Source of the DNA: Pseudomonadaceae bacterium SI-3
Lineage (GTDB): Bacteria; Pseudomonadota; Gammaproteobacteria; Pseudomonadales; Pseudomonadaceae
Reading direction: 5' to 3'
Length of the DNA stretch: 64,000 nt
Assembly: GCA_004010935.1 (NCBI GenBank)
Contig: CP026511.1
Location: 4,340,001-4,404,000, forward strand
Below, piece after piece: positions 55,938 through 64,000 of the stretch (positions within the stretch are counted from its first letter, which is position 1; each line of letters begins with the position of its first letter). The position numbers were made by a program, and so were the translations under genes. Under the pieces are notes generated by a model. That model did not search any database, was not told the origin of the DNA, and saw only the letters and a program-made list of their open reading frames with translations.

Positions 55938-56205
55938 TCGACCTTCCGACCTCGCCCTGAAGGTGAGGTCCGCCCCAAAACCGGTGCCCGTCTTTCCACG
56001 CCGCTGCAAGAGCTGTCTAAGCACCGTGGGTGAGGCTTCAAGTCGACCACGACTGCTGAGCTGTTGCTGCCACAAAGTGTCTGCTGGCTGCTCAGCAAGC
56101 TAGGAACGCACGAGCCGAAAACGACACGGCCCCGCACGCGATGAAGCGGCGAGGCCGTAGAGCGAATCGGATAAACCGCCGACCCGGTAAAGCTGAACCG
56201 CGGGA

Positions 56206-56547
56206 TCAATCCTGGCGGTTATAACCGACGCGGGTGCAACCCAGGCAGCGAGCAAAGGCCGCAGCACCTGGCTCAACAACCAGCGCATGCCCCGTCTCCT
56301 TGATGCCGCCGCCCATGGCGCTGAACGGTAGGCTTACGACGAACAGGCCGGCTCCGACGACAGTGGCCGCGATCAGCAGCGGACGGGCGATCAGCAGATC
56401 GCCCACGATGGAAAAGGCTTTCGGGGCCTCGACGGTGTACATCGGATCGCCGCTGGCGTTCTGCTGTACCGATTGCGCCTGCACAGGCATCGTCAGCAGA
56501 CCTGTGGTCAGGGCCAAGACAACAGCAGTGGAGCGAAACAGATTCAT
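56206..56547 (-). CDS. Small signal-peptide membrane protein often annotated 'multidrug transporter'
   Basis: The 113-aa protein has an N-terminal signal ([16 protein letters not shown]) and one strong hydrophobic helix ([27 protein letters not shown]), followed by [19 protein letters not shown]. It belongs to a common Pseudomonas family of about 115 aa, whose 'multidrug transporter' label has no sequence support. AAGGA precedes the ATG. Function unknown. The 268 bases between it and fdx contain no gene that I can support. Confidence 0.75.
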   Translation of the reverse strand: MNLFRSTAVVLALTTGLLTMPVQAQSVQQNASGDPMYTVEAPKAFSIVGDLLIARPLLIAATVVGAGLFVVSLPFSAMGGGIKETGHALVVEPGAAAFARCLGCTRVGYNRQD

Positions 56548-56671
56548 GGTGTGGTCCTTCAGCTGGGCGAAACGAGGCAGATGATTGTAGTGAGCGTCAC
56601 TATAGCAGTGGCCGCCGGTTGTTGATCGTGAACACCGTCAATGCCTGCGCAGTGCATGGCTGATCGGTTTT

Positions 56672-57484
56672 TCATCGCTGGCAGCGTCCGCAATAGACAC
56701 TGGCCCGCTGGCCGAGGCGAATTTCTCGCAGGGTCGAACCACAGGTTTTGCAAAAATCCCCGCCCCGACCGTAGACGAACAGCTCTTGCTGGAAGTAACC
56801 CGGCTTGCCGTCGCCACCCACGAAGTCGCGCAGCGTGGTGCCGCCGCGCTCGATGGCATAGGCCAGGATCCGTTTGATCTCGACGGCCAGCTTCAGGTAG
56901 CGCGCCCGCGACACCGCGCCGGCCGCTCGCCGCGGATCGATTCCGGCAGCAAAAAGCGCCTCGCTCGCATAAATATTACCGACGCCGACCACCACCGCGT
57001 TATCCATGATGAACGGCTTGATCGCCATGCTGCGTCCACGTGACATCTGATACAGACGCTCTCCGTCGAACGCATCGCTGAGCGGCTCCGGGCCCAGGCT
57101 GGCGAGCAGCACGTGGCTCAGCGGATCATCGCTCCACAGCAGGGTGCCGAAGCGGCGGGGGTCGGTGTAGCGCAGCGCCATGCCGGATTCCAGCACGATG
57201 TCGACATGCTCGTGCTTGCCCACTGGAAGATCAGCCGGTACCAGCCGCAGGCTGCCGGACATGCCCAGGTGCGCGATGAGCGTGCCCACTTCAGCCTTGA
57301 TCAGCAGGTACTTGGCGCGTCGTTCGACCGCCTCGATCCGCTGACCGGACAGCCGTACGTCCAGGTCCTCCGGGATCGGCCAGCGCAACCGTCGCTCGCG
57401 CACGATGACCTGGCTGACACGTTGGCCGACAAGATGCGGAGCGATGCCGCGGCGGGTGGTTTCGACTTCTGGGAGTTCGGGCAT
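56672..57484 (-). CDS. mutM: Formamidopyrimidine-DNA glycosylase MutM
   Basis: The 270-aa bifunctional glycosylase/AP lyase removes 8-oxoguanine. It begins [13 protein letters not shown] with catalytic Pro1/Glu2 after Met removal. The beta-hairpin lysine lies in RRAKYLLI, the H2TH region in [18 protein letters not shown], and the C-terminal zinc finger is [11 protein letters not shown]...VYCGRCQ. It lies downstream of the HDOD gene (56 bases) on the minus strand. Confidence 0.97.
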   Translation of the reverse strand: MPELPEVETTRRGIAPHLVGQRVSQVIVRERRLRWPIPEDLDVRLSGQRIEAVERRAKYLLIKAEVGTLIAHLGMSGSLRLVPADLPVGKHEHVDIVLESGMALRYTDPRRFGTLLWSDDPLSHVLLASLGPEPLSDAFDGERLYQMSRGRSMAIKPFIMDNAVVVGVGNIYASEALFAAGIDPRRAAGAVSRARYLKLAVEIKRILAYAIERGGTTLRDFVGGDGKPGYFQQELFVYGRGGDFCKTCGSTLREIRLGQRASVYCGRCQR

Positions 57485-57540
57485 ACAGGCAAATCGAGAA
57501 GGGAACGGCAGGCGACCTTAGCAGCTAACGCACGGCCCGG

Positions 57541-58404
57541 TCAGCCGACACCCAGCTCCCGAATGATGTCGCGCTGGCATTCGAAATCGTATTCGGAGAG
57601 GCCAACGTATTCGAGCACCAGCTGCGCCACGGCAGCCCATTCGTGGTCCTCCGGCTGATCGCCCAGTACGCGATGGCAGGCGCAGATGTGCTCAGCCATC
57701 TTCAGGATCGCCAGCAACGTTTTAACCTGGGGGTCGCTCCATTCATCGTTGAACAGTGCCAGCGCGTTGTGGTGGTTGGCGATGGCCTCACACAGATGCT
57801 GCGGCAGCTTCCATGAGCGCGCCACGAAGTACCCGACCACCGCATGATTGGTATTCAGCACCCGATTTTCGACATCGGTAATGCGCGTTTCGGCACCGAC
57901 ACTGGCGTAGGCCTCCTCCAGCACCCTCATATAGCCAGGAAAGCGGGTCAGCATCAGCGGGATACCGCAATTGTGGAACAGTCCGAGGGTATAGGCCTCG
58001 TCAGGCGCCGGATGACCGATGCGCTTGGCCAACGCCAGACAGGTGCTGGCCACATCCTGCGCCGAATCCCAGAAACGGTTGAGCGTGACGATCGCCGCAT
58101 CGGTCAGCTCGCCGCGGATCGATTGCGCATTGATCAGGTTGATCACTGAACGGCAACCCAGCAGGTTGACGGCCTGCTGGATCGAGGCGATGCGGTTGGC
58201 GAGGCCGAAGAACGGTGAGTTAACCGTTTTCAGCAAGGCGCCGGACAACCCTGGATCCTGGCTGATCAGGCGGGCAATGGCACGCAAGTCGGGATCAGGC
58301 ATGACCTGCTCCATCTGCAGGTCGACCATGATCTGCGGCTGTGGCGGCACGCTGATCCCCTGCAGCACGCTGCGGATCTGCTCGTCGGTGAGTTCAATGG
58401 ACAT
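57541..58404 (-). CDS. HDOD domain protein
   Basis: The 287-aa protein contains an HDOD domain over most of its length (about residues 20-215): LISQDPGLSGALLKTVNSPFFG, ASIQQAVNLLGCRSVINLI and a degraded HD segment LPQHLCEAIANHHNAL. No GGDEF, EAL or receiver domain is attached. HDOD proteins are linked to signalling, motility and stress responses, usually without enzymatic activity. It is divergent from pfpI and upstream of mutM. Confidence 0.9.
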   Translation of the reverse strand: MSIELTDEQIRSVLQGISVPPQPQIMVDLQMEQVMPDPDLRAIARLISQDPGLSGALLKTVNSPFFGLANRIASIQQAVNLLGCRSVINLINAQSIRGELTDAAIVTLNRFWDSAQDVASTCLALAKRIGHPAPDEAYTLGLFHNCGIPLMLTRFPGYMRVLEEAYASVGAETRITDVENRVLNTNHAVVGYFVARSWKLPQHLCEAIANHHNALALFNDEWSDPQVKTLLAILKMAEHICACHRVLGDQPEDHEWAAVAQLVLEYVGLSEYDFECQRDIIRELGVG

Positions 58405-58475
58405 AGAAAGCGGCTCGACCTTGTCGATAGCACAAGGCCACCAAGGAAAGAGTGCGAACTTTGGCCGAGATGGCG

Positions 58476-58509
58476 GTCGGATTTCAAGTAGATCAATTTG
58501 AAATCCGAC
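58476..58509 (+). promoter_or_regulatory. Perfect 12-bp inverted repeat just before the pfpI ribosome binding site
   Basis: GTCGGATTTCAA (58476-58487) and its exact complement (58498-58509) flank a 10-base loop and stop one base before AGGAGG (58511-58516). It could be an operator dyad or an mRNA hairpin controlling access to the ribosome binding site. Confidence 0.7.
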
Positions 58510-58524
58510 GAGGAGGAAAACGAA

Positions 58525-59064
58525 ATGGCCGATTCCCTGAAAGGCAAACGCATCGCGATCCTGGTGACAGACGGTTTCGAGCAGGTCGAGCTGACTGGGC
58601 CAAAGGAGGCGCTGGAAAAAGCAGGCGCGACCGCCGAGATCATTTCATCATCGAACGGCGAAGTGACCGGCTGGAACCACACCACGCCCGCCACCAAGTT
58701 TCACGTCGACAAGACGTTCGACACCATTCACATGGAAGACTACGACGCCGTTCTGCTTCCGGGCGGCGTGGTGAATTCCGACACCATCCGCACCGACGAG
58801 ATGGCCCAGAAGCTGGTTCGCGATGCGGCCCGCGCCAACAAGACCATAGCCGTGATCTGTCATGGCGCCTGGTTGCTGGCCTCCGCTGACCTGGTCAAAG
58901 GCAAGAAGATGACCAGCTGGCCGTCGCTGACCGACGACTTGAAGAACGCCGGCGCACAGTGGGTCGACGAGCAGGTCGTGGTCGACGGCCATCTGATCAG
59001 CAGCCGCAAGCCGGACGACATCCTGGCGTTCAACGAAGCGCTGATCAAAGCCCTCGCGGCCTGA
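58525..59064 (+). CDS. pfpI: DJ-1/PfpI family protein
   Basis: The 179-aa PfpI-type protein has the nucleophile elbow AVICHGAWLLASADL (Cys about residue 111), a conserved Glu in VTDGFEQVELTGP near 22, and YDAVLLPGGVVNSD. The family includes proteases, glyoxalase III-like and deglycase enzymes; P. aeruginosa PfpI is linked to stress protection. The activity here cannot be decided. AGGAGGAAAA lies before the ATG at 58525, directly after a strong inverted repeat. Confidence 0.92.
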   Translation: MADSLKGKRIAILVTDGFEQVELTGPKEALEKAGATAEIISSSNGEVTGWNHTTPATKFHVDKTFDTIHMEDYDAVLLPGGVVNSDTIRTDEMAQKLVRDAARANKTIAVICHGAWLLASADLVKGKKMTSWPSLTDDLKNAGAQWVDEQVVVDGHLISSRKPDDILAFNEALIKALAA

Positions 59065-59082
59065 CGCCACCTAGGTAACGCC

Positions 59083-59161
59083 GAGGCATCGCGAATACCG
59101 GTCGACCGCGACAGGCCGATGCCTCTCCTGAGCCGCCTGCTGGGGCAACTGCTCCCAGCAG
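59083..59161 (+). other. Two stem-loops between pfpI and rlmI
   Basis: GAGGCATCG (59083-59091) pairs with CGATGCCTC (59117-59125), enclosing the palindrome CGGTCGACCG (59099-59108). A second stem, CTGCTGGG/CCCAGCAG (59137-59144 with 59154-59161), follows. No U tract is present. This may be the 3' end of the pfpI mRNA or part of the rlmI upstream region. Confidence 0.4.
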
Positions 59162-59251
59162 CGACGGCTAACCCCAACGCCCTCCTCCATCCAGCCAGCG
59201 CTTTTGTCAGCCCTCTGGCCTATAATCGCGCCCTTTTCCCGGAGCCTCCCG

Positions 59252-60448
59252 ATGAGCCTGCCCAGCCTGCGCCTCAAAGCCAACGCCGACCGCCGCCTGC
59301 GCGCCGGCCATCTGTGGGTCTATAGCAATGAGGTGGACACCGCAGCCACGCCGCTGAGCGGTTTTGCCGCTGGTGATCAGGCCATCCTCGAAGCAGCGGG
59401 AGGCAAGCCGCTGGGCATCGTCGGCGTCTCGCCGAACAACCTGATCTGCGCGCGCCTGCTGTCACGTGACCTCAAGCACAGCCTGGACAAGTCGCTGCTG
59501 GTCCATCGCATTCAGGTCGCACTGTCGCTGCGCGATCGCCTGTTCGATCAACCTTGCTACCGCCTGATCTACGGTGATTCGGATCTGCTGCCGGGCCTGG
59601 TGGTGGACCGTTTCCATGACCATCTGGTGGTTCAGCTGGCCTCCGCCACCATGGAGCGCAACAAGGATGCCGTGCTCGAAGCGCTGGTTCAGGTGCTCAA
59701 GCCCCGCGGCGTGCTATGGAAGAACGACTCCAGTGCCCGCGATGCCGAGGGTCTCGAGCGCTACGTCGATACCGCGTTCGGCGTGGTCCCGGAATGGGTC
59801 GCGCTGGAAGAGAACGGCGTGAAGTTTGAAGCGCCGGTGCTGCAAGGCCAGAAGACCGGCTGGTTCTATGACCACCGCATGAACCGCGCGCGTCTGGCGC
59901 CTTACGTGAAAGGCAAGCGTGTGCTGGACCTGTTCAGCTACATCGGCGGCTGGGGCGTCCAGGCCGCTGCCTTTGGCGCCAGTGAAGTGTTCTGCGTCGA
60001 TGCCTCGGCGTTCGCGCTGGATGGCGTCGAGCGCAATGCCGCGCTCAATGGCGTTGCCGAGAAAATGACGTGCGTGGAAGGCGACGCCTTCGAAGCGATG
60101 AAGGAGCTGAAGAACGCCGAAGAGCGCTTCGACGTCGTCATCACCGATCCGCCAGCGTTCATCAAGCGCAAAAAGGACATCAAGAACGGTGAAGGCGCTT
60201 ACCGCCGCCTCAACGAAGCCGCCATGCGTCTACTGAACAAGGACGGCATTCTGGTCAGCGCCTCTTGCTCGATGCACCTTGAAGAGGACAACCTGCAGAA
60301 CATCCTGCTCGGCAGTGCGCGCCATCTGGATCGCAACATCCAGCTGCTTGAACGTGGATCACAGGGCCCGGATCACCCGGTGCATCCAGCGATCCCCGAA
60401 ACCCGCTACATCAAAAGCATCACCTGTCGCATCCTCCCTAACAGCTGA
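59252..60448 (+). CDS. rlmI: 23S rRNA (cytosine1962-C5)-methyltransferase RlmI
   Basis: The 398-aa enzyme has an N-terminal PUA domain (about residues 1-75; RLRAGHLWVYSNEVD) and a class I SAM domain. SAM motif I is VLDLFSYIGGWGVQAAAFGA, the catalytic base motif is VVITDPPAFIKRKKD near 305, and the catalytic Cys lies in SASCSMHLEEDN near 340. The ATG at 59252 follows GGAG and is preferred over an in-frame ATG at 59204. A TATAAT at 59221-59226 lies upstream, without a clear -35. Confidence 0.94.
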   Translation: MSLPSLRLKANADRRLRAGHLWVYSNEVDTAATPLSGFAAGDQAILEAAGGKPLGIVGVSPNNLICARLLSRDLKHSLDKSLLVHRIQVALSLRDRLFDQPCYRLIYGDSDLLPGLVVDRFHDHLVVQLASATMERNKDAVLEALVQVLKPRGVLWKNDSSARDAEGLERYVDTAFGVVPEWVALEENGVKFEAPVLQGQKTGWFYDHRMNRARLAPYVKGKRVLDLFSYIGGWGVQAAAFGASEVFCVDASAFALDGVERNAALNGVAEKMTCVEGDAFEAMKELKNAEERFDVVITDPPAFIKRKKDIKNGEGAYRRLNEAAMRLLNKDGILVSASCSMHLEEDNLQNILLGSARHLDRNIQLLERGSQGPDHPVHPAIPETRYIKSITCRILPNS

Positions 60449-60466
60449 TAGCTGTCGCCGGACGAA

Positions 60467-60500
60467 CGAAGCCCCACATCAAAACGCATGCGGGGCTTCG
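60467..60500. terminator. Stem-loop between convergent rlmI and esterase genes
   Basis: CGAAGCCCC (60467-60475) and GGGGCTTCG (60492-60500) form a 9-bp perfect stem with a 16-base loop between two convergent stops. No strong U tract is seen on either side, so it is a probable but not classical terminator. Confidence 0.5.
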
Positions 60501-60509
60501 CCGATCGCC

Positions 60510-61358
60510 TTACTCGATTCCCTTGCGCTGCTCGGTCCAAAGATAGCTGGTGCACAACCCGCAGAAGCGACCATAGAAGGTGCTGCGCGCCGTTTCATCC
60601 TCCATCAGGTGATAGCGGAACCAGGCGGTCGACGGGCCGCGGTAGGCGCCACCGTCGCCGACCGGCTCGAAGTGACTGACATACCGCCGCTCACCCCAGA
60701 ACACCGGCACATTGGCCCGTGTGTAGACCGGCTGCGCGTTGAGGTACGGAAACGCGATGGTGTCGCCCCCGCCTGACATCAGAAACATCGGCCCCTTCTG
60801 ATTTCGCTGGGACGACGGGTCATGGCCCAGCCCGATGGTGTAGGGCTGGATTGGCGCGGTCACGCTCACCCGATCATCCTGCCCAGCCATGATCGATCCA
60901 CCGCCGCCCTGGGAGTGACCTGACGTGCCGACCCGACCGGTGTTGAGCACGCCAACGTAAGTGCCATAGGTGCGATTGCTCTCTTGTACCAGGTAGTCGA
61001 GGCAGGCCAGCATGTCCCGTCCGGTCCCGGCGTTGGACGTCTCCGCCGCTGCGACAACGAATCCATGGCTGGCCCAGTGCGATAACAGTCCCGAATACGC
61101 GGTCGGCCCGGTCCCGGTACCGTTACCCCAGAGAATTACCGGATGCCGGACGCCGTTCTGCCCCAGGTTACTGGGACGATAAACGCGGCAGTTGGGGCCT
61201 TCGCTGCGACTGGTCGTGGCGTAGGGGCCGGAGCGGTCGAAGTTCGACACGCCCGGAAATGGCGTGCCGGGCGTATCCGGCAGTGGTGCAGCCATGGCAG
61301 ATCCGCAAATCGCCAAGCTCAGCGCAGCGGCAATGCCGCCGAGTTTGATGTCCAGCAT
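60510..61358 (-). CDS. Secreted alpha/beta-hydrolase, polyester hydrolase/cutinase-like
   Basis: The 282-aa protein has a signal peptide (AAALSLAICGSAMA, cleavage about residue 23) and an alpha/beta-hydrolase core. The nucleophile elbow is GTSGHSQGGGGS (Ser149), the acid is probably Asp199 in MSGGGDTIAFP, and the His is His229 in RYVSHFEP. A C-terminal stretch STAWFRYHLMEDETARSTFY followed by Cys266/Cys269 resembles the end of PET-hydrolase and cutinase-like enzymes. The substrate is unknown; secretion and fold suggest esters or polyesters. The second ATG (61358) is chosen because AGAGGA lies six bases upstream; the first ATG touches that site. Confidence 0.82.
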   Translation of the reverse strand: MLDIKLGGIAAALSLAICGSAMAAPLPDTPGTPFPGVSNFDRSGPYATTSRSEGPNCRVYRPSNLGQNGVRHPVILWGNGTGTGPTAYSGLLSHWASHGFVVAAAETSNAGTGRDMLACLDYLVQESNRTYGTYVGVLNTGRVGTSGHSQGGGGSIMAGQDDRVSVTAPIQPYTIGLGHDPSSQRNQKGPMFLMSGGGDTIAFPYLNAQPVYTRANVPVFWGERRYVSHFEPVGDGGAYRGPSTAWFRYHLMEDETARSTFYGRFCGLCTSYLWTEQRKGIE

Positions 61359-61831
61359 GTGCATTCCTCTTGTTGTTCTGATTATGTGTATGGACGTTCG
61401 CGCCAGCCCGCCATGCGAGTCGAGCGCACTGCACCTCCTATATCCCCGACCGTCAACGACGCGGGTGGCCAGTCGGCCCGAATCAACCCTAGCCAGCTGA
61501 AACCACAGCGCCACTGGAAGAGCCCTTGCAGCGGACGAACGGCCGCGCTTCGCTCCAGCTGAATAATTCATCATTAGCTTCGGTGTTGATGCGCCTGACT
61601 CAACGTAGGATGAGCGCCGGTAATCGTGCCGTTTGGCTCGCCAGAGGGAACGGGCGTAGAATCGGCGCATTCCTCGCCACCATCCCCCGGCGGGCCATGA
61701 GCCCAGGCCGCCCGAGCGATACCCCGCCTCGATCGGCCCCTCCGCACGCACGGTCACCTGCCGTTGCACGCGGCACAGGTGACGCTCACCATAAGCACTA
61801 TTCGAACCGCTGATTAGCCGCAGGAACCGTC
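61359..61831. other. 473-base divergent intergenic region between the esterase gene and ilvD
   Basis: No gene is supported here; the open frames have unusual composition, no ribosome binding sites and no recognisable family. It must hold both divergent promoters. The only clear structure is a stem-loop near ilvD, GTCACCTG (61753-61760) with CAGGTGAC (61776-61783) and an inner CCG/CGG extension. A CAGGAACC ribosome binding site precedes the ilvD ATG. Confidence 0.6.
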
Positions 61832-63670
61832 ATGCCCGATTACCGCTCGAAAACTTCCACGCACGGCCGCAACATGGCCGGTGCCCGCGCACTGTGGCGT
61901 GCCACCGGCATGAAGGACGAAGACTTCAAGAAGCCGATCATCGCCATTTCCAACTCTTTCACCCAGTTCGTGCCCGGCCACGTGCACCTGAAAGACCTGG
62001 GCCAGTTGGTCGCCCGCGAGATCGAAAAGGCCGGCGGCGTCGCCAAGGAATTCAACACCATAGCGGTCGACGACGGCATCGCCATGGGCCACGACGGCAT
62101 GCTCTATTCGCTGCCCTCGCGCGAAATCATTGCCGACTCGGTGGAGTACATGGTCAACGCGCATTGCGCCGACGCCATCGTCTGCATCTCCAACTGCGAC
62201 AAGATCACCCCCGGCATGCTGATGGCCGCCCTGCGCCTGAATATTCCGGTGGTGTTCGTCTCCGGCGGCCCGATGGAAGCTGGCAAGACCAAGCTGGCCA
62301 GCCACGGCCTGGACCTGGTCGACGCCATGGTCATCGCTGCCGATGAAAGCGCCTCCGACGAGAAGGTCGCCGAATACGAGCGCAGCGCCTGCCCGACCTG
62401 CGGCAGCTGCTCCGGCATGTTCACCGCCAACTCGATGAACTGCCTGGCCGAAGCCTTAGGGCTAGCCCTGCCTGGCAACGGCTCGACCCTGGCGACCCAC
62501 AGCGACCGCGAGCAGCTGTTCCTGCGCGCCGGCCGCACCGTCGTCGAGCTCTGCCAGCGTTATTACGGCGAAGGCGACGAGTCGGTGCTGCCGCGCAATA
62601 TCGCCAGTCGCAAGGCGTTCGAGAACGCCATGACCCTGGACATCGCCATGGGTGGTTCCACCAACACCATCCTGCACCTGCTGGCCGCCGCTCAGGAAGC
62701 CGAGGTCGACTTCGACCTGCGCGCCATCGACGCCCTGTCGCGCAAGGTGCCGCAGCTGTGCAAGGTTGCGCCGAACATCCAGAAGTACCACATGGAGGAC
62801 GTGCACCGCGCCGGCGGCATTTTCTCCATTCTCGGCGAGCTGGCCCGTGGCGGCCTGCTGCACACTGATGTGCCCACCGTGCACAGCCGAACGCTTGCCG
62901 AAGGCATCGCTAAATGGGACATCACCCAAACCCAGGACGAAGCGGTACACACCTTCTTCAAGGCAGGCCCAGGCGGTATCCCAACGCAGACGGCGTTCAG
63001 CCAGTCGACCCGTTGGGACACCCTGGATCTGGATCGCGCCGAAGGCTGCATCCGCAGCGTCGAGCATGCCTATTCGCAGGAAGGTGGCCTCGCCGTGCTC
63101 TACGGCAACATCGCCCTGGATGGCTGCGTGGTGAAGACCGCGGGTGTGGATGAATCCATCCATGTCTTCGAAGGCACCGCCAAGATCTTCGAAAGCCAGG
63201 ACAGCGCCGTGAAGGGCATCCTGAATGACGAAGTGAAGGCCGGCGACATCGTCATCATTCGCTACGAAGGCCCGAAAGGCGGCCCGGGCATGCAGGAAAT
63301 GCTCTACCCGACCTCGTACCTGAAATCCAAGGGACTGGGCAAGGACTGCGCCCTGCTCACCGACGGCCGCTTCTCCGGCGGCACCTCGGGCCTGTCCATC
63401 GGCCACGCTTCGCCTGAAGCCGCTGCGGGCGGCGCCATCGGCCTGGTACGTGACGGTGACAAGGTGCTGATCGACATCCCCAACCGCAGCATCCAGCTGC
63501 AGGTCAGCGATGAAGAACTGTCCCACCGCCGCATCGAGCAGGACAAGAAAGGCTGGAAGCCTGCCGCCCCGCGCCCGCGCAAGGTGACAACAGCGCTCAA
63601 GGCCTACGCCCTGCTCGCTACCAGTGCCGACAAGGGCGCGGTGCGCAACAAGGCCATGCTGGACGGCTGA
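61832..63670 (+). CDS. ilvD: Dihydroxy-acid dehydratase
   Basis: The 612-aa iron-sulfur enzyme makes 2-oxo acids for valine, isoleucine and pantothenate synthesis. Family signatures are [19 protein letters not shown] (about residues 119-137), [20 protein letters not shown] (near 187-206) and [23 protein letters not shown] near 508. The three cysteines expected for the cluster are present. The length equals the long (about 612 aa) proteobacterial type. It ends in a good intrinsic terminator. Confidence 0.98.
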   Translation: MPDYRSKTSTHGRNMAGARALWRATGMKDEDFKKPIIAISNSFTQFVPGHVHLKDLGQLVAREIEKAGGVAKEFNTIAVDDGIAMGHDGMLYSLPSREIIADSVEYMVNAHCADAIVCISNCDKITPGMLMAALRLNIPVVFVSGGPMEAGKTKLASHGLDLVDAMVIAADESASDEKVAEYERSACPTCGSCSGMFTANSMNCLAEALGLALPGNGSTLATHSDREQLFLRAGRTVVELCQRYYGEGDESVLPRNIASRKAFENAMTLDIAMGGSTNTILHLLAAAQEAEVDFDLRAIDALSRKVPQLCKVAPNIQKYHMEDVHRAGGIFSILGELARGGLLHTDVPTVHSRTLAEGIAKWDITQTQDEAVHTFFKAGPGGIPTQTAFSQSTRWDTLDLDRAEGCIRSVEHAYSQEGGLAVLYGNIALDGCVVKTAGVDESIHVFEGTAKIFESQDSAVKGILNDEVKAGDIVIIRYEGPKGGPGMQEMLYPTSYLKSKGLGKDCALLTDGRFSGGTSGLSIGHASPEAAAGGAIGLVRDGDKVLIDIPNRSIQLQVSDEELSHRRIEQDKKGWKPAAPRPRKVTTALKAYALLATSADKGAVRNKAMLDG

Positions 63671-63686
63671 TCCATCGCTGTAAAAC

Positions 63687-63713
63687 AAGCCCGGCCTTCG
63701 CGCCGGGCTTTTT
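63687..63713 (+). terminator. Intrinsic terminator of ilvD
   Basis: AAGCCCGGC (63687-63695) and GCCGGGCTT (63702-63710) form a 9-bp stem with loop CTTCGC, followed by a run of T to 63713. The stop codon of the convergent gene begins within this region. Confidence 0.85.
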
Positions 63714-64000
63714 CATGGTTCGCCGATGGCCGGTTCCAGCCGAACTCCGTCAATTTCAATCGCGTTGAAGCGGGGCGCGACCAGTTCGAATTCACCCCTA
63801 TCAAGAAGCTCGCCTAGCGCCTCGCTGTCCGGAAGCGCGTCTCCGGTAACGCGCAGCTGGCCAAGCCAACGCCAGCCTCCGGCAGCAACCCGACCCAGCA
63901 CCGGCACCACCCGAGGCTCGCCGCGGAGCAGCAGCACTTCGGATTGGCCGTCCCGATCCAGATCCACTGCAAACAACCGACACTCTGCTAAGCATCCCTG
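63713..64000 (-). CDS. C-terminal part of an unidentified protein (runs off the window)
   Basis: The reading frame is open from the window edge to a stop at 63713-63715, giving 95 residues of C-terminus. It contains FAVDLDRDGQSEVLLLRG, a D-x-D-x-D-G-type segment like those of calcium-binding or VCBS/FG-GAP repeats, then a small beta-rich end. Codon use looks like its neighbours. By position it might be the end of a membrane protein with a DUF4153-like region, but this is a guess. It is convergent with ilvD. Confidence 0.55.
   Translation of the reverse strand, partial: QGCLAECRLFAVDLDRDGQSEVLLLRGEPRVVPVLGRVAAGGWRWLGQLRVTGDALPDSEALGELLDRGEFELVAPRFNAIEIDGVRLEPAIGEP

Noticed and set aside
59221..59226. 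TATAAT as an rlmI promoter
   Set aside because: The nearest -35-like hexamer (TTGTCA, 59204-59209) is only 11 bases upstream, so it is not called as a promoter.
61526..61813. 95-codon frame between the esterase and ilvD
   Set aside because: Arg/Pro/Ser-rich composition, no ribosome binding site and no family.
62462..63688. 408-codon minus-strand frame opposite ilvD
   Set aside because: It is antisense to a highly conserved enzyme and ends in the ilvD terminator region.

Overview
The window is chromosomal DNA from a gamma-proteobacterium of the Pseudomonas group. Three things point to this: the G+C-rich codon use, protein sequences very close to Pseudomonas aeruginosa families (PyrB, PilT/PilU, ArcA, ArcB, RpoH, PelA-G), and a gene order that, from memory, runs collinear with about PA0404 down to PA0352 of P. 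aeruginosa PAO1. The complete pel cluster, the arc operon and a secreted polyester-hydrolase-like esterase would fit a Stutzerimonas/P. stutzeri-like species. That species-level guess is inference. I see no insertion sequence, prophage, CRISPR array, tRNA or rRNA.

Layout. 1-2.9 kb: tail of a ruvX-like gene, then pyrR-pyrB-pyrC' (pyrimidine synthesis). 2.9-5.5 kb: a double-TM2 membrane protein and a two-gene unit, a radical-SAM protein plus a uracil-glycosylase-like protein, preceded by a near-consensus LexA box. 5.5-10 kb: pilU and pilT (type IV pilus retraction), divergent from yggS-proC-yggT. 10-16.4 kb: a dynamin-like GTPase, then metX-metW-DUF4426-rdgB-hemW-DUF3392. 16.4-21.8 kb: a small conserved gene and the arginine deiminase operon arcDABC, with a one-base frameshift in arcD. 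21.8-25.7 kb: DUF1329 protein, trmB, thiG, thiS, DUF423. 25.7-29.3 kb: mtgA and a CHASE/PAS hybrid histidine kinase. 29.3-33.4 kb: ftsY-ftsE-ftsX-rpoH. 33.6-38.2 kb: an active/inactive M16 peptidase pair, rsmD and a YheT-like hydrolase. 38.2-50.4 kb: the whole pelABCDEFG exopolysaccharide operon with a FleQ-box-like site upstream. 50.5-55 kb: laoR and laoCBA (long-chain alcohol/aldehyde oxidation) with a palindromic operator candidate. 55-64 kb: coaD, fdx, a small membrane protein, mutM, an HDOD protein, pfpI, rlmI, the secreted esterase, ilvD and the 3' part of an unidentified gene.

How it works together. Most of the window is a housekeeping backbone: nucleotide, methionine, thiamine, CoA and branched-chain amino acid synthesis, cell division with the heat-shock sigma factor, and RNA modification. 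Lifestyle modules are set into it. These are pilus retraction and Pel polysaccharide (surface motility versus biofilm; PelD keeps the RxxD c-di-GMP site), anaerobic ATP from arginine, alcohol oxidation and the secreted esterase. The least characterised unit is the LexA-box radical-SAM/glycosylase-like pair at 3.4-5.5 kb, whose sequence suggests an SOS-induced DNA repair or nucleic-acid modification function.
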